This document shows, piece after piece, positions 9,601 through 17,008 of a DNA stretch of 48,291 bases; positions within the stretch are counted from its first letter, which is position 1, and the number at the start of each line of letters is the position of its first letter. Source of the DNA: Chloroflexota bacterium (lineage in GTDB: Bacteria; Chloroflexota; Anaerolineae; Promineifilales; Promineifilaceae); the NCBI GenBank assembly GCA_018004935.1, contig JAGNBF010000057.1, forward strand, positions 1 through 48,291, in the 5' to 3' direction. The notes under the pieces were generated by a model. It saw only the letters and a program-made list of their open reading frames with translations, was not told the DNA's origin and did not search any database. A program made the position numbers and the translations under genes.

Positions 9601-10049
9601 GACGTTCTCACGACAAAGTTGCCACTGCTCAAAACGACAATAGATGTGCCGACAGATTCATCTACCGTACTACCTGTCAAGGTGCTGATTAACGCTTTCG
9701 TCGCTCCGTTGTACAGATAAACCGCCCCTGCATTAGTGATTGCTCCGGCGTCATATCCGGGATCGGCAACCACAATGTTGCCATTATTGAGAACAGCAAC
9801 CAGGCCAAATGCGCCACTCCCGGCTGGTCCCACAATGTCGGTTTGGGTAGCGGCATAACTGGTTGGTGTGAATGCCAGGCCCAAAAAGAGCAGAAGCAAA
9901 ATCAACACCCCCAGTCGAATAGGCGCGTAAAGCACTGGTTTTAGGCGTAAATGGATGTTCTCTCTGCTTATGTAGGGCAATTTGCCCCATTGCCCTACGC
10001 CAGAAAACGCCAATCTCAGGTAAAGAAAAAGTTTTTTTAGGCTCATCAT
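6639..10049 (-). CDS. Large WDNG-repeat surface protein with C-terminal membrane anchor
   Basis: 1136 residues. A long leader (about 66 residues) ends in a hydrophobic core and TSYA before the mature start. Residues about 70-850 are 13 tandem units of roughly 55-60 residues with the pattern LSNGHYVV..WDNGA..NAGAVTWCNG..GCTG..S..NSLVGST..D.VG. Eleven units have the CNG..GC cysteine pair; the first and last lack it. The repeats resemble DUF5649-like beta-propeller or blade repeats of bacterial surface proteins (name from memory). The C-terminal part has a different beta domain (TGNWSQGQNWDYG, TITLDGSTNF), then TWAFVMGITFVSLLGVITL as a single membrane helix followed by RRRK, so the C-terminus is anchored with the repeats outside. 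GAGG lies upstream of the ATG. Likely adhesion or sheath function; ligand unknown. Confidence 0.85.
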   Translation of the reverse strand: MMSLKKLFLYLRLAFSGVGQWGKLPYISRENIHLRLKPVLYAPIRLGVLILLLLFLGLAFTPTSYAATQTDIVGPAGSGAFGLVAVLNNGNIVVADPGYDAGAITNAGAVYLYNGATKALISTLTGSTVDESVGTSIVVLSSGNFVVRTSGWDNGAALNVGAVTWCSGVTGCPGTISTGNSLVGTITGDGIGSTGILALNNGHYIVRSNFWDNGATTNAGAVTWCNGWGGCTGAVSAANSLVGSRANDQVGDAGVRVLPNNQYVVQSQNWDNGALTDAGAVTWCQGITGCVGAVSVANSLVGSNANDTVGSNSITALSNGHFLVHTPGWDNGGAANAGALTWCNGTAGCSGTISVANSLVGSTTNDYVGQAGRVTGLSNGHYVVASLYWDNGAAADAGAVTWCNGSTGCTGIISSVNSLLGSTAGDQVGLDSVAPLSNGNYVVRSRNWDNGATVNAGAATWCSGTGGCVGTVSASNSLVGTTANDYVGAVKVLSNGHYVVFSSSWDSGAITNAGATTWCDGTVGCTGIISASNSLVGGTTDDYVGSDVTVLSNGNYIVLSHSWDQGGTPNVGAATWCDGLAGCTGSITPANSLVGTTASDYVGYSVVALANGHYVVGSPSWNNGATLVAGAVTWCNGSIGCTGIVSPANSLVGGNNFDNVGFNGITPLTNGHYVVRSSQWDNGTVYNAGAVTWCDGTVGCVGTVTAGNSLVGSTTSDGVGGNGVYLLTTGHFVVPAPFWDNGAAADAGAITWCNGVTGCTGAISSTNSLVGTTTNDQLGSLGIVILNNGNYVVPSRDWDNGLVVDVGAITYGAGYAGTTVGPITASNSVLGAAASGGSLLGYTYDPVNEQLIVSQRTSNLISLFRPTYTSMATGNWSQGQNWDYGAFTQSVDVRITGAHTITLDGSTNFNSLTIDLGSQFILAAGNQLSVETALTNNGSLTQHKLVGGTGNVAFLEIPNSAATAILYRGVEISGGNNLGVVAVTVRELNTGEYCTDTNNSSPPYARRCYTITPSNNLPATVRLYARTSDELNGIPEGNLAVFRFVGGWNPLTTPITGNDGGAYSYAQGDTPGFSAFILGQAGTAPTAIGLSQLRVQTKTWAFVMGITFVSLLGVITLKVAGFRRRKCEELQELRGT
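9972..9998. repeat. Short palindromic REP-like element inside the export leader
   Basis: GTAGGGCAA and TTGCCCTAC form a perfect 9-bp inverted repeat around a 9-nt spacer. It lies in-frame within the leader of the WDNG-repeat protein, where it encodes GVGQWGKLPYI, and it explains the unusually long N-region. Confidence 0.6.
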
Positions 10050-10196
10050 GGGTCAATTACCTCATCAATTGCACAGCATTGATGCTTAAGATACCAGTGT
10101 TCATTAAAAATGATTGGTATTATTTTTAGCCAATTTCAGGGGGTCGGTGCGGGCGGCATGGTTCGGCCAATGGCTTCTGGGCCGCAGACACGCACC

Positions 10197-10239
10197 GTTA
10201 AGCTGGAACAATGCCTTGGTCAGTGTGTTCCAGCTTAAC
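10197..10239. repeat. 14-bp perfect inverted repeat
   Basis: GTTAAGCTGGAACA is repeated as its exact reverse complement after 15 nt. It lies 22 nt past the stop of the LVIVD-protein gene (minus strand). No T-run follows in that direction, so it is either a terminator of unusual form or the residue of a small mobile element. Nothing else was seen in 10050-10261. Confidence 0.6.
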
Positions 10240-10261
10240 TCTTGTCTATTTGATAGTGGGG

Positions 10262-11635
10262 TTATGGGGTACGAGCGTCTTTCGTGCTCTGATGGATTCT
10301 TCGTCTTAAAACCAGCCAGAGGCAACTCCCACCCAAACTGACGAGAAACCAGAGATAGAGGTGGGGGAACGCGGCCGCGCCGCCCCAGGCCGACAGAGTG
10401 ACATCGGTAGGTGTGAAGGTGATCTGGGTGATGAACAAGCCAGAGTCCGTATCACTAATGGTCACAATATTATCGTTCCACCAGGGATAGGCACTCCAGG
10501 CCCCGTTCATCGTAGGGCTATTACTGTTAGGGGTGACATCAAAATAGGCCACAGGAATGAAATGGTTGTCGGGCAAATGACTGATGTCAAACACTTGCAT
10601 CCCGGCGCGAAAGTTGGCTTCATAGGCATAATTCCCTTTAACAAAGAGGCTGTGATCCATGGCGGGCGTATTGCCTTCAAAGTAGCCCAGCACCACCGGG
10701 TTATCCAGATTCGCAATGTCAACAATATGGGTGCGGGTATTGTGACCGTGATGCATTTCATCATCCATGTCTGAGATGAGCCAGTAATGTAAATCTTCGG
10801 TGACGGCACCCTGATGTGCCCGCATGATGCCGGGATAGGTGAAGCGGCTGACGATAGAAGGGTCGTTTTTCTGGGTGACATCGGCAATGCTGATGTTGTC
10901 ATCGCTGGCCAGGAAGCAGATTTCATGGTTAAAATAATCGGCGTCCGGGCCGTTGTACACCAGGCATTCACTGTGGGAAAGGGGGGCTTCCCCTTCATCC
11001 AGGCAACCAGCCAGGGTTGGGCTGAGTGGATCCTGTAGGTCTAACATCTGGATACCAGCGTTACAGCTACCATTGGTACTGCGTAGGGTAACGTACATGT
11101 AACCAGTGGCCTGGTTTATCCAGATCATATGAGCCGCACCAATACCCGTGTAATGAGCGGTTTCGCTGAAGGTTACCGGTGGGTTTGTCACCTGCCGTAA
11201 TTCAGTGAGAGCAAACATCTGTAAACCATGATTGGGTATCTCATCGGCTACAACGTAAACGATGTCCTGATACACTTTCATATCCCGATACAGGGAACTA
11301 CCGCCATGTGAGGGAAGTTTGCCCAGGTAGAGCGGATTTTCGGGATCGGTGATGTCTATGAAGGAGACGCCGTCGCTTAAACCAAAGATGACGTAGTGGT
11401 GACCGGTTTGGGGATCGGTCCAGCCCCAATGGTCGTTGCCCTGAACGGAGCCATCTTCAGCCCCGATGGCTGTCAGGGGGAGATGGGCCAGCAGGTCTAC
11501 ACCGGCACAGGGATAGATACCCGCCATACCATTGTTACAAGGGACACGAGTTTGCGGCGCGGCCGCGACCCCGCCGGCACTCACGATAAACAAAAACAGG
11601 ACCACCCACCCGAATAAGTAACGACACTTGTTCAT
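10262..11635 (-). CDS. Exported choice-of-anchor B (LVIVD-repeat) protein
   Basis: 457 residues from the ATG at 11635, which has GGAG 6 nt upstream; an ATG 12 nt further out is less likely. A signal peptide (YLFGWVVLFLFIVSAG, AAA) is followed by a beta-propeller of LVIVD-type blades: GLSDGVSFIDITDPENP, GIQMLDLQDPLSPTLAG, THIVDIANLDNPVVLG and GMQVFDISHLPDN. The order (GNDHWGWTDPQTGHHYVIFG, then HDMKVY-like DMKVYQDIVYVV, then DHSLFVKGNYAYEANF) matches the choice-of-anchor B family. The C-terminus has a hydrophobic helix (LYLWFLVSLGGSCLWLVL) followed by RRR, a sortase-independent membrane anchor. It would sit on the cell surface. Substrate or role unknown. Confidence 0.88.
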   Translation of the reverse strand: MNKCRYLFGWVVLFLFIVSAGGVAAAPQTRVPCNNGMAGIYPCAGVDLLAHLPLTAIGAEDGSVQGNDHWGWTDPQTGHHYVIFGLSDGVSFIDITDPENPLYLGKLPSHGGSSLYRDMKVYQDIVYVVADEIPNHGLQMFALTELRQVTNPPVTFSETAHYTGIGAAHMIWINQATGYMYVTLRSTNGSCNAGIQMLDLQDPLSPTLAGCLDEGEAPLSHSECLVYNGPDADYFNHEICFLASDDNISIADVTQKNDPSIVSRFTYPGIMRAHQGAVTEDLHYWLISDMDDEMHHGHNTRTHIVDIANLDNPVVLGYFEGNTPAMDHSLFVKGNYAYEANFRAGMQVFDISHLPDNHFIPVAYFDVTPNSNSPTMNGAWSAYPWWNDNIVTISDTDSGLFITQITFTPTDVTLSAWGGAAAFPHLYLWFLVSLGGSCLWLVLRRRIHQSTKDARTP

Positions 11636-11673
11636 TATCAACTCCACGCACCTAAATGAACCTCATATCCGGC

Positions 11674-11970
11674 CTAACGCACGGTCAGAGGAAGATAAAC
11701 AACGAATGGGAGTGGGGGATTCGCGGCCGCACCACACCAAAAACCACTACAATGGCGCAACGGCCCCGTTCCCACCGTTCCCGCTATGGGTTGGCCCAGA
11801 CTGGCACTTAACACTAACCCGCCGCCACTGGCCACACCCCCACTACCGCTTAACACCAGTCGGGGTAGTTCCATCCCCCCAGTCGCCAGGACACCGCCAA
11901 CCAGCATCCATAAGATTAACAGCCCCACCAGCAGAGCGGACAGCCATTTCGACCTGGTTCTTGTTTGCAT
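11674..11970 (-). CDS. Small exported protein ending in a YLPL tail
   Basis: 98 residues from the ATG at 11970. A signal peptide (RTRSKWLSALLVGLLILWML) precedes a glycine-rich domain, SGSGGVASGGGLVLSASLGQ and GTVGTGPLRHCSGFWCG, which looks like the short 'GG..L.GTIGQP..G....GG.Y.L.GGFW' module common in Chloroflexota exported proteins. It ends PFVVYLPLTVR, the tail type shared by several other proteins here. It lies between two larger exported-protein genes on the same strand. Function unknown. Confidence 0.7.
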   Translation of the reverse strand: MQTRTRSKWLSALLVGLLILWMLVGGVLATGGMELPRLVLSGSGGVASGGGLVLSASLGQPIAGTVGTGPLRHCSGFWCGAAANPPLPFVVYLPLTVR

Positions 11971-12053
11971 AAGGCATCCGTGGTGCGTCAAATGTGTTCA
12001 ACGTAACACACAATCCGTTATGAACGATCATGGGCGCGGGTCAACAAAAGGTG

Positions 12054-13460
12054 TTAGTTACAGGCCGTCCCTGATGTGGTACCATCGGTGGCGGCGGTGT
12101 AATTTGCCTTGTAGTTATGGGTGCAGACCAATCCACCAAATCCCGTGTACTTGTTGCCACTGTAAAACACGCCCGTTGAAGTCAACACAATTTTGGGCCC
12201 GGAGGTAGGTTCCAGCAGGAAGGCCCCGGCAGTTGAACTAACTGCCACTTGTGAGTGGTGGACGTGAACTTCACCAGCCAGCTCGATATAAATCGCCCGG
12301 TAGTCGCCGCAGATATAACTATCTACTACCCGCGGTGAGCCGGCATAGGACCAGATGCCAAAGCCGGTCCCCGTGTTACCATTACAGGTCTGGCCGTTGG
12401 CGTTGCCATTACCACCCAAAAGCATACTGTTTTGGATGTGGGGTTCGGGAGCAGGCCCGGCAAGATTACGGATATAGACAGCCACGTTCATGTCCGTGCC
12501 ACCATTAGCCCGCAAGATGCTGTCGCGGATAGTCGGTTCGGCATCGTTGAGGTAGGCCGCATAGTGACTTGTGCCCCCACTGCCATGGGCTTCAGCGATG
12601 ACATTGTTAACCAGGGTGTCGCGGCTGGTCTGGGTGGAATAGAGGGCGATGTTATACACACCTGTGCCGGCATTGTGTACGGCCATGTCGCTGATAGCAC
12701 TGTCTTCGACGAAGTCAACCGTCGCGGCCGCGTTCCCCGCACTACCCGAAGACCGGCTAGAGGTGACAAGGGTGGCATTTGGCCCGGCCCCTTGCAGGTG
12801 GACATAGGCTGGCACGGTGGAGAGCGCGGTTTCGGTGTAGACACCCGGCCCTACCCAGACCAGGTAACGGTTGGTAGATGATGAACCGGAGATGCTACTG
12901 AGCGCGGCCGCGACCGAGGTAAAGTCCCCCCCACCTGGCGACACGGTGATCACATGGTCATAATTCCCCCCTTCGTTATCCACCCCATCGGCAAAACCGG
13001 TAGGCACGCCGGTCAGACCACTCCAGGGGGACACATCGGCCTGGCTGGCCTGGAAGGCGTAGGGTACGGAACTTAAAACCTGGCGCGGTAAATCCACATA
13101 ACCACCCCCTGTATCCGCGCTTATCTGGAGATAGCGGGTGGCACTGCTGAACAGCCCGGCGGTGAGTGGCATCTGGCTACCAAGCAAAACCATGTAATAT
13201 CCATCAGTCACGGCGACGCTGTTGTGGGTTTCTTCCCACAAAGGGGACCCACCGCTAGATGCACTGTAGAGGCCGAATTTCAAGGCGACGGTGTTGTTGA
13301 CGGGGGTTCCATTCTCGACCAGGAAACCCTGGTGGCTCATGGTTGCGGGGACGACGAAGGATGATTGTTGTGGCGGCCGCGCCAGTGCCAACGAACTAAG
13401 AACGATACTCATCAGTGCTATGAGAACTGCCAGTAAAGAGACCCATCGGGAGTTGTGCAT
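12054..13460 (-). CDS. Secreted protein: fibre-like N-terminal domain plus beta-helix
   Basis: 468 residues from the ATG at 13460, with GGAG 6 nt upstream; the frame is open to 13607 but that part lacks signal-peptide character. After a signal peptide (SLLAVLIALMSIVLSSLALA) comes the widespread module MSHQGFLVENGTPVNNTVAL, LKFGLYSASSGGSPLWEE, DGYYMVLLGS, PRQVLSSVPYAFQA, usually seen in surface or tail-fibre-like proteins. Residues about 200-468 form a right-handed beta-helix (VITVSPGGGDFTSVAAALSS, YLVWVGPGVYTE, then repeated short strands). A C-terminal Cys-containing end (GLVCTHNYKANY) has no anchor. Probably secreted; it could bind or cleave polysaccharide, but no catalytic residues can be assigned. 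Confidence 0.83.
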   Translation of the reverse strand: MHNSRWVSLLAVLIALMSIVLSSLALARPPQQSSFVVPATMSHQGFLVENGTPVNNTVALKFGLYSASSGGSPLWEETHNSVAVTDGYYMVLLGSQMPLTAGLFSSATRYLQISADTGGGYVDLPRQVLSSVPYAFQASQADVSPWSGLTGVPTGFADGVDNEGGNYDHVITVSPGGGDFTSVAAALSSISGSSSTNRYLVWVGPGVYTETALSTVPAYVHLQGAGPNATLVTSSRSSGSAGNAAATVDFVEDSAISDMAVHNAGTGVYNIALYSTQTSRDTLVNNVIAEAHGSGGTSHYAAYLNDAEPTIRDSILRANGGTDMNVAVYIRNLAGPAPEPHIQNSMLLGGNGNANGQTCNGNTGTGFGIWSYAGSPRVVDSYICGDYRAIYIELAGEVHVHHSQVAVSSTAGAFLLEPTSGPKIVLTSTGVFYSGNKYTGFGGLVCTHNYKANYTAATDGTTSGTACN

Positions 13461-13670
13461 GATTGACTCCTTGACAAACAAAAAACTGGATAACCGAACC
13501 CCCTCACACAAATCCTTGACTGGTTGCTGCCACTTCCTATCTCTGCTGATCTTGTACTGCTGACCAGCAGTTCTCAATTTCACCAGAGTAAATGCCCTAA
13601 AAAACACCTTAAAGAGCTTGTAGTTTCCCAGAGGTGCTAATTCAAATTGAGAATTGCTGCTGCTGACTGT

Positions 13671-16565
13671 TCACGGCTCTGAATGTGTATGGTACGGCGA
13701 CGCTTCGGCCTGTGCCCAGGCATTATTTTCAAAAAAGTGAACGCGGCTTTCGGGTATGGGTAGTTTCTGTAAACGTAAGAACTCACTCTGTGCGGCCGCG
13801 GCCGCGGCATCTTGCCCCAACCCCTCATAACACAGGGCCAACATCTCATAAACCGCCGCCAGGTCCGGGTCAATCACCAGGGTTTGTTGAAATACCTCTA
13901 TGGCCTGTTCATACTGCGCCGCCAGATAAAAACTCTTCCCCAGTTCAAACAACACCTTCTGATCCCGGGGAAACTGCTCCCAAACCCCCTGCAACAACTG
14001 AATCGCTTCCGTAAAACGACCCTGTCGCTGTCGCAAAACCCCTAAATACGCCCGCGCCCGCCAGGACATCGGATTGATCATCTGTGCCCGCCCTAACCAA
14101 TCCTCCGCTTCCAACAAAGCATTTGTCTGTAAATGGACCAGGGCCACATTCACATATCCATCCACATAGGCGGGGTTTAAGGATACCGCCTGGGTAAATG
14201 CTGTTTCTGCTTCCACGTATAACCCCTGCTTCAATAAACCAATCCCGTATTGGTTAAAGCGCAGGTAATCTTCGGGCAGAGGTTGCCCTATTACCCCATC
14301 TTCTCCAATCACAACCATGTCAAGACTTAAATCCACAATCGGAAAACGGGGTGCGTCTTGGGCCACGGCCCATTCCGTGTACCACTGGTTAAACCGACGG
14401 TAACGCACCCGGCTCGTGATCACAAATGGCGCGGCCGCAGTCTCCGGGATGATCACCTCATAATGCACCACCTGTGTCTCCTGAGCCGGAATAGAATTAT
14501 TAAAAGCCACGCCGTATTCATTCCACAAATCATGTTTGCGAATCCATTCCCCTTCCCCGGTAATCGGCGGCGCAATAAACTGGTGTGCGTTGGGGTCTAA
14601 AACCCCCGCCTCATCTATCAAGCCACTGCTGTAAACAATCTGGCCGCGCCCATCCATCACCTGGAACTCAAGCCACGCTTCATACAAATCAAGCGGCCCG
14701 GTGGGAAAACCATGCGCGATGTGATTCGTGACCATCACATCAAAGAGATACGTTTCTCCGGGGCGTAAAGGTGGGCTGGTACGGTTTAAAGGGGCCATAA
14801 TCGTGGCGTGCTCTGACTGTGTCAGCGCGAAAATATCCACTGCAATCTCCTCTCTCTCCAACCAGGCCACCGTTTCAGCCAGTTGTGTCTCATGCCCATA
14901 ATAAAAGGGGATGGCCGTATTGGCGGCAATATAGCGGTGTGATAACACCTCATCCACTTGCCCTCCCAGGTCATAAGAAGGCACGCTCTGCATATGGCAA
15001 TCGTTGCAAGTTTGCCTCTCCGCCACTGGGTACCAGACCATAACGGACTCGTGAGAAAAACCACTTAACTGCCAATCATCATATTGATCCTGCAACCGTA
15101 ACCAGTGATATTCATTGGTCTGTTCGTCAATAAACTGTTTATGGCACAGCGAACAATACTCCGGCTCTTTATAAAACGGTTTCATAAAGGTGTCGCTATG
15201 CGGTCCCGGTTTCAAGCGAATCAGTAGATAGTTCAAATATTCTGGTATGGCTCCTTCTTGTTCCCAGAAGAGATATTGATCGGGCGGCGCAAACGTATAG
15301 GCACTTGTTCCCGTCAGATCATTAATTTTGGTAATTGAATGGCAGGCAATACAAGAAATCCCTTCATTGGGATGGCTATTTCTCACCGGCCCGGAGACAT
15401 CCATCTTGCCTGAAAGCAAGGCCAGCGGATCATGGCAACCACCACAATAACGCGTCGCATTAGGTCCCTCTGTAGCCATCATCTCCAGCAAAGCCTGTTC
15501 AAACCAGGGGTTGTCTGTTGAATAGCGGTGAACCGATTCGGCCCATTGTTCATACACATCGGTATGGCAGTTGGTTTGACCACAGCTTTGGGAATCAGCC
15601 ATCAGGGCCTCGTTAATAAAGGCCATATCCGGCGTCGTAGGTTGGCTGGGAGCGAAGGGGTTATCTCCGTAGGGGTAGGTATAGCCCGGTACGTCAATGG
15701 TGGCAGGCCATGACGAGCGGTAACGAAGCCCCAGCCCGACAGTTAGTAACACCGCTCCTAGCAGTAGAGAAACGGTAACAGGCAAACCACGCTTGATGGG
15801 AAGGGCCGTTGTTTTTTTAGGTGGTCTGGCAACCGGCTCTTTTAACGCTACTCGTGCTTCTGCCCAGGCCAGACCCGGATACAGCCGTTGGCCCAGGCTT
15901 AAGAACCGGGCTGTCATTTGTGGGTCATCCAGCCTGTTGATCAGGGCTACCATTTTGTCAGCCTTAGAGTTTCCGGGCAGGTGACGGTAATTGATGTTGA
16001 TGCGGCCGCAAAAAGCCAACAATTCCCCCTGATTACTTCGTTCCGCCAGCGTCCGGGCCAACACCTCAAGGCACGCTTTGCCAACAGCATCCTGCCTTAC
16101 CCCCAACCGGGCCGCGTCACGTCTGCCCTTCTGCCGCTGATACGCTACGATGAGATGGTGTCCCAGACCCCCACACCCGGCCAGACTCACAACAATATGG
16201 CTCCAATACACCCAGGCAACTTTGCCAGAGACACCTGTAAAAACCATTACTACGCCGGTCAACAACGAGCCGATAATCAAAATACCCGCCCCATGACCTA
16301 TCCAGCGATAGCTTCGGGAGACACGGCGTTCTGTGCCATTGGCCCGATGCACCAACCAGTGCCGGAGGTAGAAATAGCTCATCAAAAGACCGGCTACAAT
16401 GCCAACACCCGTATGAAACAACACATTGAACTGGATAAAAAAATGGGTACTGGGCCAAAAAAAGGTGATAAGCCCGGAAACGGCCACAAAGAGAAAGAGG
16501 GCAAAGGTGACGAGGAAAAAGGTTGTTTTCCAGGGGTTTTTTCTAAACGATAACAAACGCATCAT
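13671..16565 (-). CDS. Membrane multiheme cytochrome c with EAD-like domain and TPRs
   Basis: 964 residues from ATG 16565; ATGs at 16577 and 16607 are possible but lie in a duplicated segment. Residues 10-140 hold four membrane helices with several His (FNVLFHTGVG, YLRHWLVH, WIGHGAG, WSHIVVSLAG, LGHHLIVA), suggesting b-type heme ligands. Residues about 150-235 form a soluble helical module (EVLARTLAERSNQGELLAFC, INYRHLPGNSKADKMVALIN, RLYPGLAW) that reads like an effector-associated domain (EAD1-like). A fifth helix follows, then five heme sites: CGQTNCH (residue 328, CX4CH), CGGCH (374), CIACH (405), CSLCH (471) and CNDCH (520). After a beta domain, residues about 760-940 are TPR units. The family resembles cytochrome c554-like TPR proteins that move electrons across the membrane. 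Partner and substrate unknown. Confidence 0.85.
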   Translation of the reverse strand: MMRLLSFRKNPWKTTFFLVTFALFLFVAVSGLITFFWPSTHFFIQFNVLFHTGVGIVAGLLMSYFYLRHWLVHRANGTERRVSRSYRWIGHGAGILIIGSLLTGVVMVFTGVSGKVAWVYWSHIVVSLAGCGGLGHHLIVAYQRQKGRRDAARLGVRQDAVGKACLEVLARTLAERSNQGELLAFCGRININYRHLPGNSKADKMVALINRLDDPQMTARFLSLGQRLYPGLAWAEARVALKEPVARPPKKTTALPIKRGLPVTVSLLLGAVLLTVGLGLRYRSSWPATIDVPGYTYPYGDNPFAPSQPTTPDMAFINEALMADSQSCGQTNCHTDVYEQWAESVHRYSTDNPWFEQALLEMMATEGPNATRYCGGCHDPLALLSGKMDVSGPVRNSHPNEGISCIACHSITKINDLTGTSAYTFAPPDQYLFWEQEGAIPEYLNYLLIRLKPGPHSDTFMKPFYKEPEYCSLCHKQFIDEQTNEYHWLRLQDQYDDWQLSGFSHESVMVWYPVAERQTCNDCHMQSVPSYDLGGQVDEVLSHRYIAANTAIPFYYGHETQLAETVAWLEREEIAVDIFALTQSEHATIMAPLNRTSPPLRPGETYLFDVMVTNHIAHGFPTGPLDLYEAWLEFQVMDGRGQIVYSSGLIDEAGVLDPNAHQFIAPPITGEGEWIRKHDLWNEYGVAFNNSIPAQETQVVHYEVIIPETAAAPFVITSRVRYRRFNQWYTEWAVAQDAPRFPIVDLSLDMVVIGEDGVIGQPLPEDYLRFNQYGIGLLKQGLYVEAETAFTQAVSLNPAYVDGYVNVALVHLQTNALLEAEDWLGRAQMINPMSWRARAYLGVLRQRQGRFTEAIQLLQGVWEQFPRDQKVLFELGKSFYLAAQYEQAIEVFQQTLVIDPDLAAVYEMLALCYEGLGQDAAAAAAQSEFLRLQKLPIPESRVHFFENNAWAQAEASPYHTHSEP

Positions 16566-16572
16566 CCCTGCC

Positions 16573-16732
16573 GCCATTCGGAAAAATGAAGCCCCAGCAA
16601 GCTCCAAAATGGATTTGAGTAATCATGGTACACTTGATTTGTAGCAACCATAAACAAGTTTTGAGTATAACTATTGTTAAAGGCAAGAGTATCGCTCTTG
16701 GGCATTACCAGGGATTAGAAAAGAATGATTTT
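16573..16732 (-). pseudogene. Duplicated 5' fragment of the PaaI-like thioesterase gene
   Basis: These 160 bases align without gaps to 22623-22782, with 24 mismatches (85% identical). On the minus strand they encode a start like that of the thioesterase at 22285-22701 (MVATNQVYHDYSNPF..., then LLGLHFSEW), plus its upstream region. The similarity ends exactly where the cytochrome gene begins, so a promoter and 27-codon fragment now sits in front of that gene. An upstream in-frame TAA and the abrupt end show it is not an intact gene. Confidence 0.8.
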
Positions 16733-17008
16733 AATAGGGTGGAGTACACAGCGGGGCATTAAACCCGGCTTGTTATGTAATCGGGAGGGCGGGTAGCATT
16801 ACAGTTAATCGTGGTGAAGTTGCCAGAGCAAGTTTTGTGAGCTACGGTTCGCTTTTATGTTGAGAAAACCGCTGGAATGAGGTCACTTTTGAGCCGAAAC
16901 CCAAATGATTCAGGCAAAACTCAAGCCCTGAACGGCCTAAATGCTTACTCAATCACGTTCAAATCACCGACCACGATTAAGTGCAGTCCTACCCCCGGAG
17001 TAAGGTAG

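Noticed and set aside
9441-9720. Plus-strand ORFs within the WDNG-repeat gene
   Set aside because: They are opposite-strand readings of repeat DNA, with proline/alanine-rich patterns recurring at the repeat period.
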